In this document: positions 43,430 through 56,378 of the stretch, piece after piece
Position numbering within the stretch: the stretch's first letter is position 1
Layout: the number at the start of each line of letters is the position of its first letter
NCBI RefSeq assembly: GCF_028009165.1
Contig: NC_079246.1
Location: 2,480,001 to 2,544,000 of the forward strand
Length of the DNA: 64,000 nt
Reading direction: 5' to 3'
Source of the DNA: Akanthomyces muscarius
Taxonomy: Eukaryota; Ascomycota; Sordariomycetes; Hypocreales; Cordycipitaceae
Position numbers and translations under genes: made by a program
Notes under the pieces: model-generated
The model's input: the letters and a program-made list of their open reading frames with translations, nothing else
Database searches by the model: none
Told to the model about the DNA's origin: nothing

Positions 43430-45446
43430 GGCGATCGTGTGCTGCAGAGTCGTTGTGTGTGTAAGTCGCCGCAGTGGTTGCGTGAGGAGCCAAAGAGGAA
43501 CGAGGTGTAGATCAGGATAGATCAGCACAGCACAGGTCTTTATCAATGGATACCGCTTGGTACTTTTGCCTTCCTATCATGTCGGCCTCACAATCACGGG
43601 CGGCGGCGCCATTTATCAGTGACGATCAACGAGGAGCATCAAGCCCTTAACCCCCCCCCTTACCCGAGGCAGCCCAGCCCATGCAGCAGAGACGCCGCCT
43701 GCCGTACGTGTCTTCCGGCAACTCCATTGCCGCTCCTCTCGCCGAAGGCATACGCAATTTCATGGTATCCGTGCCATATCGGACTGGGCGTCTCCCCCAG
43801 TCCCGGTAGCCCCCCTTCCCGGCACCAACTTGGCCACTCCGTACGGTGATTTGCTCACGCGACAGCGCTGGCGCTATAAATTTTTAGCCTCTCAGCGGCG
43901 ACCCGCCGCCCCCCGTGGCGCTCTTTTTTTTCAGGTCTGGCTTGTTACGGAAGGAAATTGATGACGACGCCTGCACGGCTGTCCAAAGCTGAATGAAACA
44001 TGCATGGAGAGAGTGGTCTTTTGTTTCCTTTTTTGGTGAAATCTAAATTGGATCGTGGCCAGATCCGATTTGCGTAAGCATGGGCAAATTTCCACTTGCG
44101 AGACAAAAATGTGACATGACAATAAAAGGTTTGTCAGACATGCATGAGTATATAGAATTTGATTTCAAAAAATGTCGCAGTGACGACACCATTTGGCAAA
44201 GTTGCGGGAAATAAAGAGGTAGATTAACAATACGCCAGTTCTTGGCAACGAGAAAAACTGCACGAAAATCAGGGAATGGGTGCGCGGACAGCTTCACTGG
44301 TGATGGGCAATGGGCCGCCGACGCGGCGCCGGGATGTGGCGGCCGTCGTGGCCTTCGGGGTCTGTGAGGGCCGCGTCAGACGCGGCGGTTTCACTGGCTG
44401 CGCTGGCTCCGCCCACGATGCCGATAAAGCCGGTGTGGCTTTTGCTGTTGTTGCGATGCGTGTGGTCTATCAACAGAGAGCAATCGCGTTTCTCGCCCGC
44501 TTTTCCTCTCTCTCTCCCGCTCTCCTCAATTGGCGGAACCTCTGAGTGCGGGAAGCCCCCCAAACAGAGGAACCCAGCCTACGATTGGCAACTGATTGCT
44601 GATGACATGTCTTGGCGGTTCGGAGCTTGGCAGTGGAGAGAGACCTGACTCGCCCAAAGTGGCAAGTTGTCGTCAGACCACGGAATTGATTAGGCTTTTG
44701 AAGGAAGCATATCTGTTGCTGTCCGCGGATTCGGAAAATGTCTGCACCGCGGAGCTATTGACTCGGGGGTCTGTAATATAGATTGCGTACCCCGGATTAT
44801 TAACTGAAATAATGACTCGGCCATGGTTGGGAGTTGAGAGTGTGGCATGCGAGTACAGAGCAAGTCTTGGGTGAACCTCTTCCAGCCCGGGTAAATTTCC
44901 GAGTCTGGAATTTGAGTTCCATTTGATACATTTGGCGTAGTTCTGACTGTAGGAAATTATTACTTTGTTTCTCGCATCACCTCGCGTGCTGAAACGGCAG
45001 ACTGACGCGGCTGAAGCTAAGCAGGCGCTTGCAATTAAACCTCGGCAACACCAACGGCCTGTTGCTAAGAAGGAGAAAAATTCACGGCTTCCTCATTCTT
45101 ACCAGAGTGACTGAATTCTAGTTGGTAACTGAGGTCCAATGCTGATACTCATAAAGAGAATTAAAAACTTCACCCTCGCAGACGTGAAGCACACGGTCGC
45201 CAGCTATGAGCAGGACGGGATGCCGCAGATTGAGCGCCGGGGCTGCCGTCACGCGACGTGCCAGCTCTATGCGTCTCACTACAGATTTGAAGCTGGCCAG
45301 AACGAAAGTCAGATGGTGCTTCACTGATGCTCTGCTGAATGGAGCCACCGCACAACTATACAAAGTGGCATACTAGAGTCCATGTTGAAACATCTATTTG
45401 CGAATGAATATACAAAAATGACAAGGCCGTGTAATATACAACTAGG
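43430..45446. other. 2-kb spacer between the secreted-protein gene and fmt1
   Basis: Promoter of the secreted-protein gene plus the 3' flank of fmt1. Open frames at 44276-44648 on both strands are G+C-rich shadows without features. Confidence 0.5.
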
Positions 45447-46806
45447 CTAAGGAGGGGTTCCGAGAAGCGTCCTCAGCGCGACTGCGGCCTTCTTTTCGCC
45501 TTCGCCCTCCATCTTTGCCTTTTCCACCTCCAGCCACGTCCCATCGCCAAACTCAAAGTAGCACCTGCCGGATCCCGCATCGACCTTGACCCGAACGTGC
45601 TTCTTGACCTTGTCAGTCACCCAGATGAGCTGCTCCTGCGTAGAATTCGCCTCCGCGGCAGCGTCGGTGACCGCCTTGGCCTCTGTGAGCAGCACCCTCT
45701 TGACCAAGCCCGCATCCTTGCTGCCGTCTGCCCCAACGGCACACGTCCACACGGCGCCAAACGCGCTGAGCCGCCTCACCGCATCGTCCGCTCGCCACGT
45801 CTTCCAGTCTACTTCCGTGTCTGCCTTGGTCATCTTGGGCGCGTGCACGAGCGCCGCCGCGCCGCCGGGTGCCCAGCCGGCGACGGCCTCGTGCGGCGGG
45901 ACGTGCACGCCGTCGCGCAGGCCCTGGACCAGCATCGCGGCGCCGCGGACGGCCAGGTCGCGCTTGAGGTCGGGAAACTTCTGGTTTTTGGGTATGCGCA
46001 CGCCGGGCGCGGGCGTCTGCGCAAGGATGGTGCCGTGGTCAAAGGCCGTGGGATCAAGCGTCTGCAGGGAGACGCCGGTATACTGATCCCCGCGGAGATA
46101 GGCGTGGTGGATTGGTGCCGGCCCGCGTAAGCTGGGTGGTCCTGTTAGCATGTGTTGTCAAAAGGAGGATGTCTCTCTCATTTGAACTGACTGAGGCAGT
46201 AGTGAAGGGTGGACGTTCAGGCCCCCGTATCTTGCGGAGGAGAGGATCCGAGGGGGCACAAAGAGCCCAAATGACACGGCAACAACCAGATTGATACCTT
46301 GAGGAAGCTGCAACGGCTCGTCAGATCATCGTGTCGGAGTTGGTTTTGATGTTGCGCTTACCTTCCAGCCTCGGAACGTCTCTTTCTCGTGAATCTTCAG
46401 CCCCAACTCTTGCGCAAGGTCTTTACAGGGCACTGCACGAATCAGCAACCAATCCCTTAAATTTAAACATTGACCATGTATCGAACCATGAGCACACACC
46501 TTGAGCAATCTCTTTGTAGCCTCTTCCCATCCTTTTCCCCGGCAGCACCATCACCTCGAGCTGCTCCACCAGCGCCTTGTTCCGCTGGTGCTCTGTGTGC
46601 AGCGCCTTGAGCGATTCGCAGCTAAACGTGTCAGACCCGCAGAATAATATCCGCAAGGCATCGGATTGCGCTTTGCTGAGCACATTGGAACTGGTGAAGC
46701 TCCGGCTGTGGATGATGGTGGTGTCGGCGTGCTGAGCACATGCCTTGATGGACTGGCGGCAGACGCCTAGCATGGAGGGCACCGCGCGGCGCAAATTGTG
46801 CACCAT
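45447..46806 (-). CDS. fmt1: methionyl-tRNA formyltransferase, mitochondrial
   Basis: Transfers a formyl group from 10-formyltetrahydrofolate to initiator Met-tRNA for mitochondrial translation. Exons 46806-46500, 46432-46362, 46307-46192 and 46131-45447 (introns 67, 54 and 60 nt) give 392 residues. The N terminus is an Arg/Ser-rich presequence. The formyltransferase domain starts at LRILFCGSDTFSCESLKAL, and the active-site region is NVHPSLLP...LRGPAPIHHAYLRGD (Asn, His and the downstream loop) followed by TGVSLQTLDPTAFDHGTILAQ. The C-terminal tRNA-binding domain follows. The acceptor at 46132 (second AG after the branch site) is required for frame. Confidence 0.93.
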
Positions 46807-47089
46807 CGTGGCTATTGGACGGACTCTCGTACAGAGATGCGCATTGATTTGAGATGAGGTGTAATGGCCATTGATTCTCAAAAACCTCGTCTCCGTTTGG
46901 CAGCATGTAGGGGACAAGACATGATGGAGAGCTGGGACGCCGCTTCGCGTTTGTTGCAAGCCCGCTTTAGTGCATCATCATCTCCAGCCCATGACACCGC
47001 AGTCAATCTTTTCAAAGTATCCTCGACAATTTTTATTATTATTCGTAACATCACCAAGCTATACACTCGTAGATAAGCCTGAATTTTTC

Positions 47090-48247
47090 TTAGCCCTCCA
47101 AAGACTCAACACACCACTCGCACGCCACCGTCCACTCCTCTCCTAAATGCACCTCCCACGCCGGCGCCGCCATGATCCTCAGCACGCTGCCCTCCTTGAC
47201 CAGCGCGCCTCCTCCTCCTTCGCCTCCCGCGAGGATGTACCTGCGCACAACGCCCTCGTGTTCCGCCTCCGCACCCCGCGAGAGCAATCTGCCCTGGACG
47301 AGGTGCATCCGCGTGCCCAGGCCAATCTCGTCCACCGAGAGCCGAACCACAGCCCCGTCGCCTGCGCCGCCGAGCGTCTCCGAACCCTTGATCTGGGACA
47401 GCAGGCCCTGCAGCTGCGCGGCGAGACCCCCAGGGACATACCGTGCACCTCGGCGCTGGGGTGAGAAGGGTGCGGCGATCAGAGCGCTCGTGGGGACGCC
47501 CTGATCGTGGCCAGGAAGCTCGTCCTCGGGAGCCTTGAAGCGCGGCGCAGGCTGGAAAGTTGGCTGTTGCGCGGAGGCGCGTGTCCTTGTCTTGTCCTGC
47601 ACGTCGTGCTCTTCGTATTCCTGTTCCGATCCAGAATGCGTTTCGTAGTGTCCCGCGTTTGAACCGTACGCGGTGACCATGTGTTGTCTCGTTGGCGACG
47701 CTGAAGCCGACAATCTGCGCCTCTTCACAGGCGGCGGCGAACCAGCATCCTCGTACATGTTTTGCGCAGGCGCCCCCAACCCCTCATCCTCCGCATCTTC
47801 ATTGACGTCACTCACGTAGCCTCTTTGTCGTCTTTCATCACCGCTCTCATCCTCGTCCGTCTCATGCTCACTGCTCCCGCTGCTGCGCAGCTCCCCCTGC
47901 GACGCCAGGCTGTCCGCATAAGAGTCCACTTCGATCGAGTCTGATGCAATATCTCGTCCATCGGAGCGCGGCTGCTCGGTCGCGCTGCTCTGCGACTGCG
48001 ACTGCGATGTCGCGGCGTCAATCTCCTCGACAACCTCCATCTGCCGCGTCGCGCTCTGCGTCGAGCCGAAGCGCGGCGTGGACTGGAAGCGCATCGGCGT
48101 GGGCGTCGGGTGCGAAAGCTGTGACGACGCCGCTCGCTTCGCCAAAAAACGCCGAGGCGTTGGCGTCTTTTTTTATCTCATGTTAAAGTCTGCGGTGTCG
48201 ACAAGAGGGAATGCGTTGCGGTAACTCACAGACGGGGGCGGCTTCAT
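47090..48247 (-). CDS. unknown acidic, Ser-rich, probably nuclear protein
   Basis: Exon 48247-48230 (only 18 nt, MKPPPS) joined over a 63-nt intron to 48166-47090 gives 364 residues. I do not recognise the family. The N terminus reads MKPPPSTPTPRRFLAKRAAS; then come Gln/Ser runs (TSQSQSQSS), acidic stretches (ETDEDESGDERRQ, DVNEDAEDEG) and a nuclear-localisation-type PVKRRRLS. A folded C-terminal region begins near residue 245 (PGGLAAQLQGLLSQIKGSETLG) and includes the strand-rich RLSVDEIGLGTRMHLVQGRLL and a final WTVACEWCVESLEG. A chromosome-associated role would fit the composition, but nothing shows it directly. The short first exon is supported by consensus donor and clean phase, not by homology I can name. 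Confidence 0.7.
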
Positions 48248-48881
48248 CGTGAACAAACGATGAGTCCGGCACGTCAAAGATGTCGATGCTGCCAGCGCTC
48301 GGCCAGTTTCATCCGTTTCGCATATTGGCGTAAGAGTGATCAACTATGTATAGACGTTTACATTTAAAAAAAAAAACACACAGACCAAAATGTAATAATC
48401 GCGCGATTTCTGAGATACGCGAGGTTAGATGCTGAGTTCAAGTTGCAGAGCAGTACGCCAGCAAACTAATCATTAAGTGGGGAGCGTGCAACTCATAGCT
48501 ACGGCGTCAACACGCAACGACCAAAAAGCAGCGTAGCAAAATGTTTTGATGATACTCTATTTTACAGGGTACTTGCCAACTATCATGTCTATTCTACAGT
48601 TTACGGTCATCCCGGACCACATCTCTAACCCAAAGTTACATACATCACGCAGACACGCCTGCGCATCCTGCTCTCAACACAAGAGAAAAAAAATATATAG
48701 GAAAGCGTCGCCGATTATTGGATGCCCAAAAAGAGAAGAGAGAAAAACAAAAGAGCCGAAAAAGGGAAGAAAGAGGAGATTGCGAAGTTCACGACGCCAG
48801 ACTGAAGATACTTTGTCTAGTTGCCACGGGTTCCAGGTCCGGGTAAGGTTCAGGTAATGATGCTCCATTGAAAACAGAAGC
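48248..48881. other. spacer between two minus-strand genes
   Basis: Promoter of the unknown nuclear-type gene and 3' flank of the DUF3405 gene. No gene seen. Confidence 0.5.
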
Positions 48882-51288
48882 TTAGCCATACCCAAGATCA
48901 AAGCCCGTGGCGTGGCCTTTGTTCGTCGGCTCTGAGTTCTTGATAGGATGAAGCATCATGGACGGTAGGCACGGGCGTCCGTTGTACTTTTCCCAATTGG
49001 TGCCGCCAATACCGGTGTCTTCCCACCCCATCCAGTTGTTGTAGAGGCGATTGGGAGGCTCGGCTCGATAGTACCACGTGGTACCCTGGTAGCGACGCTC
49101 GCGGCCCCAGCCCATGGCGCTGCCGTAGCCGCCGGCAGCACCGTCCGGCCCAGCATTGAACCACTTGTTGACAAAAGACCCAGTCCATTTGCGGTCCATA
49201 AAGACTGGCTGAGGGGCGAAGACAGCCTTGAGCCCGTGATGCAGCGCCACTGTCTGGGGTGTCATTTCCGAGGCGACGTGGTTACCTCGTATATTCTCGG
49301 TGTGCATAAGGCTGAGCAGGCGCTTCGAGATGCGAGAGTGCGTGACAATCGTAGTTCGTCTGGGGACGTCTTCTCTCCTGTGATTCTCGTCATAGTAGCC
49401 CCAAACGTGATCACCAATGATCCAAAGGCTGTTGATCGGGTTGAACATCGGGCCGACAGTAATCACATCCGCATCTTCTCCAACGCCCCATTCGTAATTG
49501 TCCTCGGACGGCGTCGACGGTGGCGTTGGTCCTTGCGGGTTGATGAAAGGCAGGTCTGGAGGTCCCCACACAATACTGTCGCCATATTGTTGTTCAATCG
49601 ACTTTCGGAAAGTAGTGTCGTAATCGCCGTGGTACTCGGGAATGTACCAGCGCTCGTTTCTCTCCCACAAACCTTTGCGGGGCTGTTTTCGCGCAAATTT
49701 ATGGATATTGTCGAGCAAATCGTAGTGGTGGCCGGTGTAGCGGAAATCCATTTCCCAATTCCAGATGTACTCGAATTCTGGGTGGTCGTAGCTGAACTTC
49801 TGGACCGAAAGCCATTGTGCAGTGTGTACGTCTCTTTCAAAGTCGTCCTGCATCTCGGTATAAATTTCCTTGACAGCCTGATCGTTCCAGAGGACTGTGA
49901 GACCATGAAACTCGACAGGAACATGCTCAAAGAGAACTTGTAGATAGTCTTGCTGATTCCCGAAAATGTCTTTAGAGTCGTCTCTGACCTGGACAAGTAA
50001 GAAGACCTCGTATTCACCCCCTGATTTCAGCGAAAGCTCAGTGATAAGGGCGCGAATGTTTTGCTTGTCATTCTCGGTGTATTTTTTGCCGGTATAGGAC
50101 CGCAATAGAAGTGCAGTGCGGTTTTCTGTCGTGTACTGCGACGCCGCCTCGACGGTCATCGCATCGGACGCTGTGTCAGCCGACGGGGTACCGCGGACCT
50201 CGACGTTGGGTGAGTTATAAATCTCTCCGTTGCCTTTTATAGAGAGCTGTGCTTGGCCAGTGACTGACTTGGCTGGAATGAAACGTTGCGTCTCGGGATA
50301 AGCAGCAAGGTATGGGTTGTTGCGGCCGACGTCGTTCCTAAAACGTTTTGCGTTGCTCTTAGTACATGTTCGCTGCAGTTTGCCCCAGTCGACTTTGTCC
50401 CATTTTAAGGGCTGCAAACGACCGCCAGTTTGTTTCGTTTGCTCAAGGAGCCCGTATGTGCCGAGTCGCGTATCGCGCTCCCAACAGATGTTAGGATCGA
50501 GGTTGAGTGCCTGGTAGCTGCCCATGAGATTGGCGGGAAAGTTCTCAGGGCGACCTTTGAATACCATGACGTCGTCAATCGGCTTTCCATTTGCGCCTTT
50601 GCAGGCAATGTGGGGGGCATAGCCGTCGCTCTGCCACTCGTCGCTGTTGTAGCTCGGGTAAGGGTTGAACTGGACGGGCTCATCCATGCTGTAGCTGGGC
50701 TTTATGGTAGACCCTGGCTGGCTGACCAGTTTTTTGGCTTGCTCATCGGTCCGATTCTCTTTGTTGTTGAGTGTGGCTAGAGTTTTGCCATAAATCTGGT
50801 TGGAGCTTTTCAGGCTTTAACTTGTCAGTACGTAGACCAAGTCTAGAACGGCGGCCATCTTACTTGGCAGTCGCCCGATAGAGATATCGCCAGAGCTTGC
50901 GTTTGTCTTTTTCATCCTGCAAGAGGCTTATTTCGTTTGCGCCGCGCGGAGTGCCGTCCTGCTCTGTGCCAGGCTCGACCCGGTCGGGATCCTCGTTGTC
51001 ATCGGGATCGCTCCAGTGCTTGATGTCGCTGGCACTGAGCTCCACGTGAGGAATTGCAGCATCAACACTGTCTAAATTTGTGGCCGCCAATGGCTTTTCC
51101 GCGCCAGCAAAGAGGCCTATGCTGTGGGCTTTTCTGCTGTCGTGGACGTAAGGGACAATACGCATGTCTGCAGAGCGGGTAAGGAAGAGAAAACACGTCG
51201 TAAAGGCCATAACTGCTGCAAACAATATAAATCGAGGCTTGAAGACCGGAAGCCGCGTGCGGCTTAATCTGCTGGGGCGCCGAATCAT
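48882..51288 (-). CDS. DUF3405-family type II membrane protein
   Basis: Exons 51288-50864 and 50805-48882 (intron 58 nt) encode 782 residues. A short basic cytosolic tail (MIRRPSRLSRTRLPVFKPR) precedes one membrane segment (FILFAAVMAFTTCFLFL, about residues 20-36) and a large lumenal part, the layout of Golgi glycosylation enzymes. The lumenal region has family-typical segments: ICWERDTRLGTYGLLEQ, LITELSLKSGGEYEVFLLVQVRDDS, FEYIWNWEMDFRYTGHHYDLL, GVGEDADVITVGPMFNP and WFNAGPDGAAGGYGSAMGWGRE. DUF3405 proteins are fungal and suspected glycosyltransferases; activity is not proven. The start was chosen by position relative to the membrane anchor. Confidence 0.88.
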
Positions 51289-54200
51289 TGTGTTCACTTC
51301 GCAGCGGAGTTGAGATATCTGTGCTAATTGGGAAACGGTCCTTCGACGATCTGCGACCAGGCGATCGTCGCGGCTTGTGTAAACAAAAGAAAAAGCAAAT
51401 AGGGATTCGACGGAGTTTAGGTGGTACTTCGAGAAATGTAGCGTGCCGAAGGAAAACGAGGGTAATGTTGGTGTGCAAACAGCGATAATTGCTGTCACTC
51501 AAGCTTGCAGCTGGCAGGAAGCATGTAGGCGAAGAGGGCGCGCGGCACCCACCAAGACTCGACGCGAAGCAAAGTGGTTTGCTAAGCACAATTGCACAGT
51601 CTGATTTGTATCAGCTTGCCTTGGAAAGAAAATCCTTGAAAGTACTTTAAAAGAATGGAAGAAAAAGCTGGACAAAGTAACCAGAAGAGATGCCACTGAG
51701 TCCCCGTTTGTAAGCTGGCGAGACGCAATGCTGCCAACAATTGGCAACTGTCTGTCTCTGCCCAGGTCAAACAGAGTTCGACAGTAAAGAAAGACTGTTA
51801 TTCTGCGTCCCAAACAAAGTTCTCGATGTATTGAAGAACCGGATAACCAGTATGCACTCCTCGTCAAAGCAGTGGGTTTTGGCAGCAGAGGCTCGATAGA
51901 GTACTCAGCTATTCAAAAAAAAAAAAAAACGAGAAGAAGAAAATTGACGGTAAGGAACGAAATTGATAGAGTAGAACAACAAAAGATGAATGAAGGAAAT
52001 ATTGAAATGCTAAAGTGATGCGAGCACGTTTTTTCTTTCTGCACGTAGTACACGCCGGCCCTTGAGGGGAGATATGGAGACCGAGAAACAATAAGGGGAA
52101 ATGCACACGTAAACAGCAAATCACTGGGTCCAGGTCTTGTCTGATGTATTCTTATTTTGGAAACGTTGGCAGAGGATCAGATTAAATTAGAATACAGGGA
52201 GCACTGCCAACGTACTCAGTATCAGTAGCGATGGCGCAAGCTGGATGGCGCCACTGGAATTGAGCAGCTGGCTTCCAGGGCGACAACCACGCCTACGTCG
52301 ACACAGAACAACTACGTAATGGGTTTCTCTTGCGAAGGATTGCCCGCGAGGTCAATTTACAACGCCCGTCCGCACGTCTATAACGAATCGCTTCTCTGGC
52401 GCGGCCCACACCAGCGTTCCACCAGGTCCCGCTTGCGCTGGTCGTACCATGGCGCTGGCACTCGGGAGTAATTACTATCGAGGGCGTGGTTTAGGAAGGT
52501 GGCCGCGCGAATACCTTGGCGTGCGGAGTGGCTTGTGCTGAAGAGAATATGGTTTGTTGTTAGTAAATTGTCGCCTCAAGTTCGGAACGAGTCATCACGA
52601 GGTGGTCAGTGTAAGTCGAGGCGGCAAAAGACAAACGCACCCCTACAGCCTATCCTCACCATGTGTGTCCCCCTTTTATTCTTACTACTGAGTATGATTC
52701 CCGAGCATCTTCTGGAAGTCTCAAAGACAAGACTGAAATTAGGTGCGCAATTTGATCTGCAGGGCACCGTGTAGTTACGTTTGCTTCAGGGGCGAGTGGC
52801 GCCGCGTTCCACTGCCTCAGAGAGCGTGCCTCTCATGCAGCACGTGGATACTCGGGCCCTTGAAATTTCGATCCTACCCAAAGTGCTCTGCAAGGTATCA
52901 ACTTATTGTGCCGATCCAACGCCTGATAGTCGACCGAGATGGCGCTCGGTCAGCGTATCGCTTCCAGGAATTGTAGCGCCTTGACGGCGCCTCTCGACAG
53001 CGCCGCCACAGAAGAAGCTGATATCGTAGAAGAATGCGCATGAGACCATAAACTGGGGTCGTCATGTGGATTCCGCCGCACATGTTCATCAACCAAAGCA
53101 GGGCGCAGGGGTCTTGGTTGAGCCTCAGCGACCAACGTTGTGTCACTGATCGGCCATGTAAGAAGTAACGATTCCTGAGATTCCAGTTGATTGACTATCA
53201 ATACAGAATGAAAAGAGTGGATGATAGCCAGCACAGAGGCCCCGCCATCGCAAATTTTTATTGAGATGTACGAAACTGCGGCTCGCCCAGACAAGCCGCC
53301 GTCTCACATAAGAAGCACGCCCAACACCACGACTTATAAATGAATTTTCAATAGAATCCCTCCCAATAATTGCTGCCTGTCATTTTTTTCCCTTCTAGGG
53401 CCTTTTTGCTCGGAATCAAACTCAGCTTTCATGTTTATTTCCGTTTGCCGCTTGCTCGGGTGAATCGGCATTAGAAGCTTGCGCGTCCATCTCTAGTGAG
53501 CAGATAAAAAAATGGTGGCGATCGCATGCCCACACCACCGGGGATGATCGCATGCTAGTGCCAGCGCCAGAGGAACCAATGTACGGGCCAATGCCCCATG
53601 CCCGTCCCTTTCGTCGGACCACTGTTTTGCAACGCACAAGGGGGCAACGCGCGGCGCCGATTAGAGTTGGCAAATGTGCTTCGCAGCTTCTGAGTTCCGC
53701 GGCCTTGGCCGACATTGGCTACAAAGCGATTCATCTTGGACGATCAATTTCAATGTGTGGCGGATAATCTCTAGTTCACTTCCAACAACAAGAAGGAGAT
53801 GAGCGCAAATGAAATTCGGTGGCTCTACGCAAATACAGCGCTATCCACGGCGGACGGAAGGCCGTTGAAGCTGCACGATCGTCATAGATGGCACTTGGCT
53901 GGTTTAGACAATGGCCGAAGCGAGTCCCTGAGACGGGAGCAATCATCCAGGCCGAATCTGGCCTGGGCCGGTGCGAGTCCCCTCCAGATGCCAAGACTCT
54001 ACCGAGAGCCTGGTTTTTAGGCTATGCAGCCGGTTGACACTTTAGACTTTATTGAAGCTTACCTGTCTAGTAAGAAACGCCCGCTGTCAAGTTCAAATAG
54101 CTTCATCCGGTCTCGACATTTCCTCCAGACAGCATCGCGCCCATGTATTCCGCCCGTATCGTCTGGCTTGATGTAGCAGCAGGGGGCGTTATCAGGATAG

Positions 54201-56378
54201 GATTGGAGCCATCCAATCATCCAACGCGGCGCCACACGTGTTGCCGCTCAATTGCTGCTTAGAGCAATGATGGGATGACAGGAAATTGGCAGGTTGATAA
54301 GGTACCCATTTACGAATCGATTGAGGGATAGTCGCGCAAAGAAAATTCCAGCATCTATTTTTACATGCTGGTCGCGATTTTCTTCTATGCATCCACAGCC
54401 GAGGAGATCGTGGGCGGCATGCCGTGGTGACGTATGTCATGGTGGCATATCGGTGCACGCAAACTTGGCAGGGCGCCGCAAACTGTGCAACACAGCCGCC
54501 AAGCGAATTTGCATACCCAAGATCGACTAAAGAGCTAATAAAGGAAGCTATTTTCCGCCCAGGATCCTTGATGACGCGTTGCATTTCATGGATATGAACC
54601 TCTGCAATGAAGAAGCCACAAGCTACGCCTCATAGATGCCGGCCCGGCAACCATCATTGCCGCCGGGCCGCCATTTTCCCACCACCATGCACAAGTCCAC
54701 GTATACCGCCACGTCCTTTTGGAAAAAAATTCTTCAAGAAGAAAACAGCAACTTAGACAGTGCAAGCAGTTGTGGGAGAGGAAGAGAGGAAGTTTTCTTT
54801 CTTTCTTGGCGATTTCCTTTGAGCGGTGACGGTGGCTAAACAGAACGGCTTACAGCGAGTCGGCATTTAGACAGCAAACCGTCTATAAGTCAATTACCAA
54901 AGAAGAAGAAAACATGGGAGATCAGTTAAACTTGATGGTTGCCAGAAGTCTGCTGCCGAGTTCCCGTTCCTTCTTTGCTCCCCTCACTTCCTCCCCCTTG
55001 CATCCTGTGAAGCGGGAGAACTCTTCCCTGGCTCCATCCGGAGTGTGGTTGTAGATGAGGCGAGGCTGGCTCGAAATTTGACCTGAGGGTGGACCGGCGT
55101 GACAATGTCGAAAAGAGAGGGTGTACGCTCGGGTTAGGTCTTAGTCCCAATCTCGCCTCATTGACAGTTGCTAGTATCTCTACCTCAACCGAGTGTGGTT
55201 GACAGTTGAGTTGAGGGGGTTTTGAAAGTTGACCAGAGGGTGGCTCGACTTGGCGCATACTGAGTAGTTGCGCCCACACTCGGATCAACTCTCGAAGCCA
55301 ACCTCAGTTGAACAGGTCCAGCGTTCGAAGCACGTTCGCTTAACGTGCAGCCACGCGTTTCGAGCCAATCAAACCCAGCTCAACAGCTCGACGAATGGGT
55401 CCACACTCAGGTCAACCTCGAGACCAACCTCAGTTGATGTGTAGCTACGTGCTACGTGATTTGTCTTTTCAACCACAGTTGACAGGTGGATCTAACCCTC
55501 AGGTCAACTTTGATGCCACCCTCAGCTGTCTTTTGAACCACTGTCAACTTTAAAGGCAACTTCAGTTGAGGACGCTGCTTTCAAGGTAAGCCCAGATGAA
55601 CAAGTCAACGTTCGAGCCACCCTCTGTCCCCCGCCGATCCCCCGTTCTCCTTGCTCATTCGCATTTGATTTCCCATGTATTTGCTTCAGGGAAATCCGCA
55701 ATAGCACGCGACATCATCCCTGCATAGAGGCTGCCAATGACACCTGCACGCAGCTGCTTGCAGCGCATGGTCTGTGTGACTTGAATAAATCACCATTGCC
55801 AGTCCAAGCGCAAAGACATACCATCTTTGCAACAAACTACGCCCGGGCCTACGCGCCTCGCATTCATTCAAGTAGATTGTTCAGGAGTTTGGGTTATTTG
55901 AACCATACGCATCTTATTCCAAATGTTGGGAATACCAAAGTAAACGAATGCTAAAGCCACACCTCGCAAGGCATGGAGATGTTCTTTAAAGTAAATCAAA
56001 AAATCCTCCCAGTGATGCAATAAAACCTTGTCAAAACAAATTTGACATTTCCCAAAAACGGCAACTCCCTCGATAGTATAAGAAAACAGGCAAGGAAAAG
56101 TCTTGTCATCGTCAATATAAGAAAACGTACAAAAAACTAGATGCTTTCCAAATAAGTCGAGAGCATATGAAAGGAAACACGCCTTGCTAGAAGAAGATAA
56201 TCTCAGAGATTTCCTTTTCGGATATTATAGAGCCGCTACTTGTAGCGGGGGTATCATAAACTGGACAAGAGAGGCCAAAAAACGAATCTCGTCTCGTGGG
56301 ATCGTTTGTGTGACGATTCCGTGTCCAGTATTAGGTATTATGGTGTGTGTATTGGCGTGTTCTCCAAAGGCGGACAAT
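51289..56378. other. 5-kb gene-poor region
   Basis: No open frame longer than about 130 codons and none with recognisable features. Holds the promoter of the DUF3405 gene at one end, the 3' flank of the LIM gene at the other, and a degenerate repeat array at about 55190-55620. A stretch at 55950-56200 is A+T-rich. Confidence 0.5.
55190..55625. repeat. degenerate array of about 35-bp modules, with an inverted-orientation copy on its left
   Basis: Modules of the form CCACACTCRGRTCAAC...GCCAACCTCAGTTGA start near 55274 and 55401, with more diverged copies near 55495, 55537 and 55595. To the left, near 55191-55245, the reverse complement appears (GAGTGTGGTTGACAGTTGAG ... GACCAGAGGGTGG), and weaker pieces lie near 55040-55095. 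Spacing is irregular. No coding potential. Confidence 0.6.

Noticed and set aside
42522..43493. 323-codon minus-strand frame overlapping the secreted propeller-like gene in another frame
   Set aside because: Arg/His/Pro/Ala-rich translation typical of an out-of-frame reading of G+C-rich DNA; the chosen frame has a signal peptide and regular strands.
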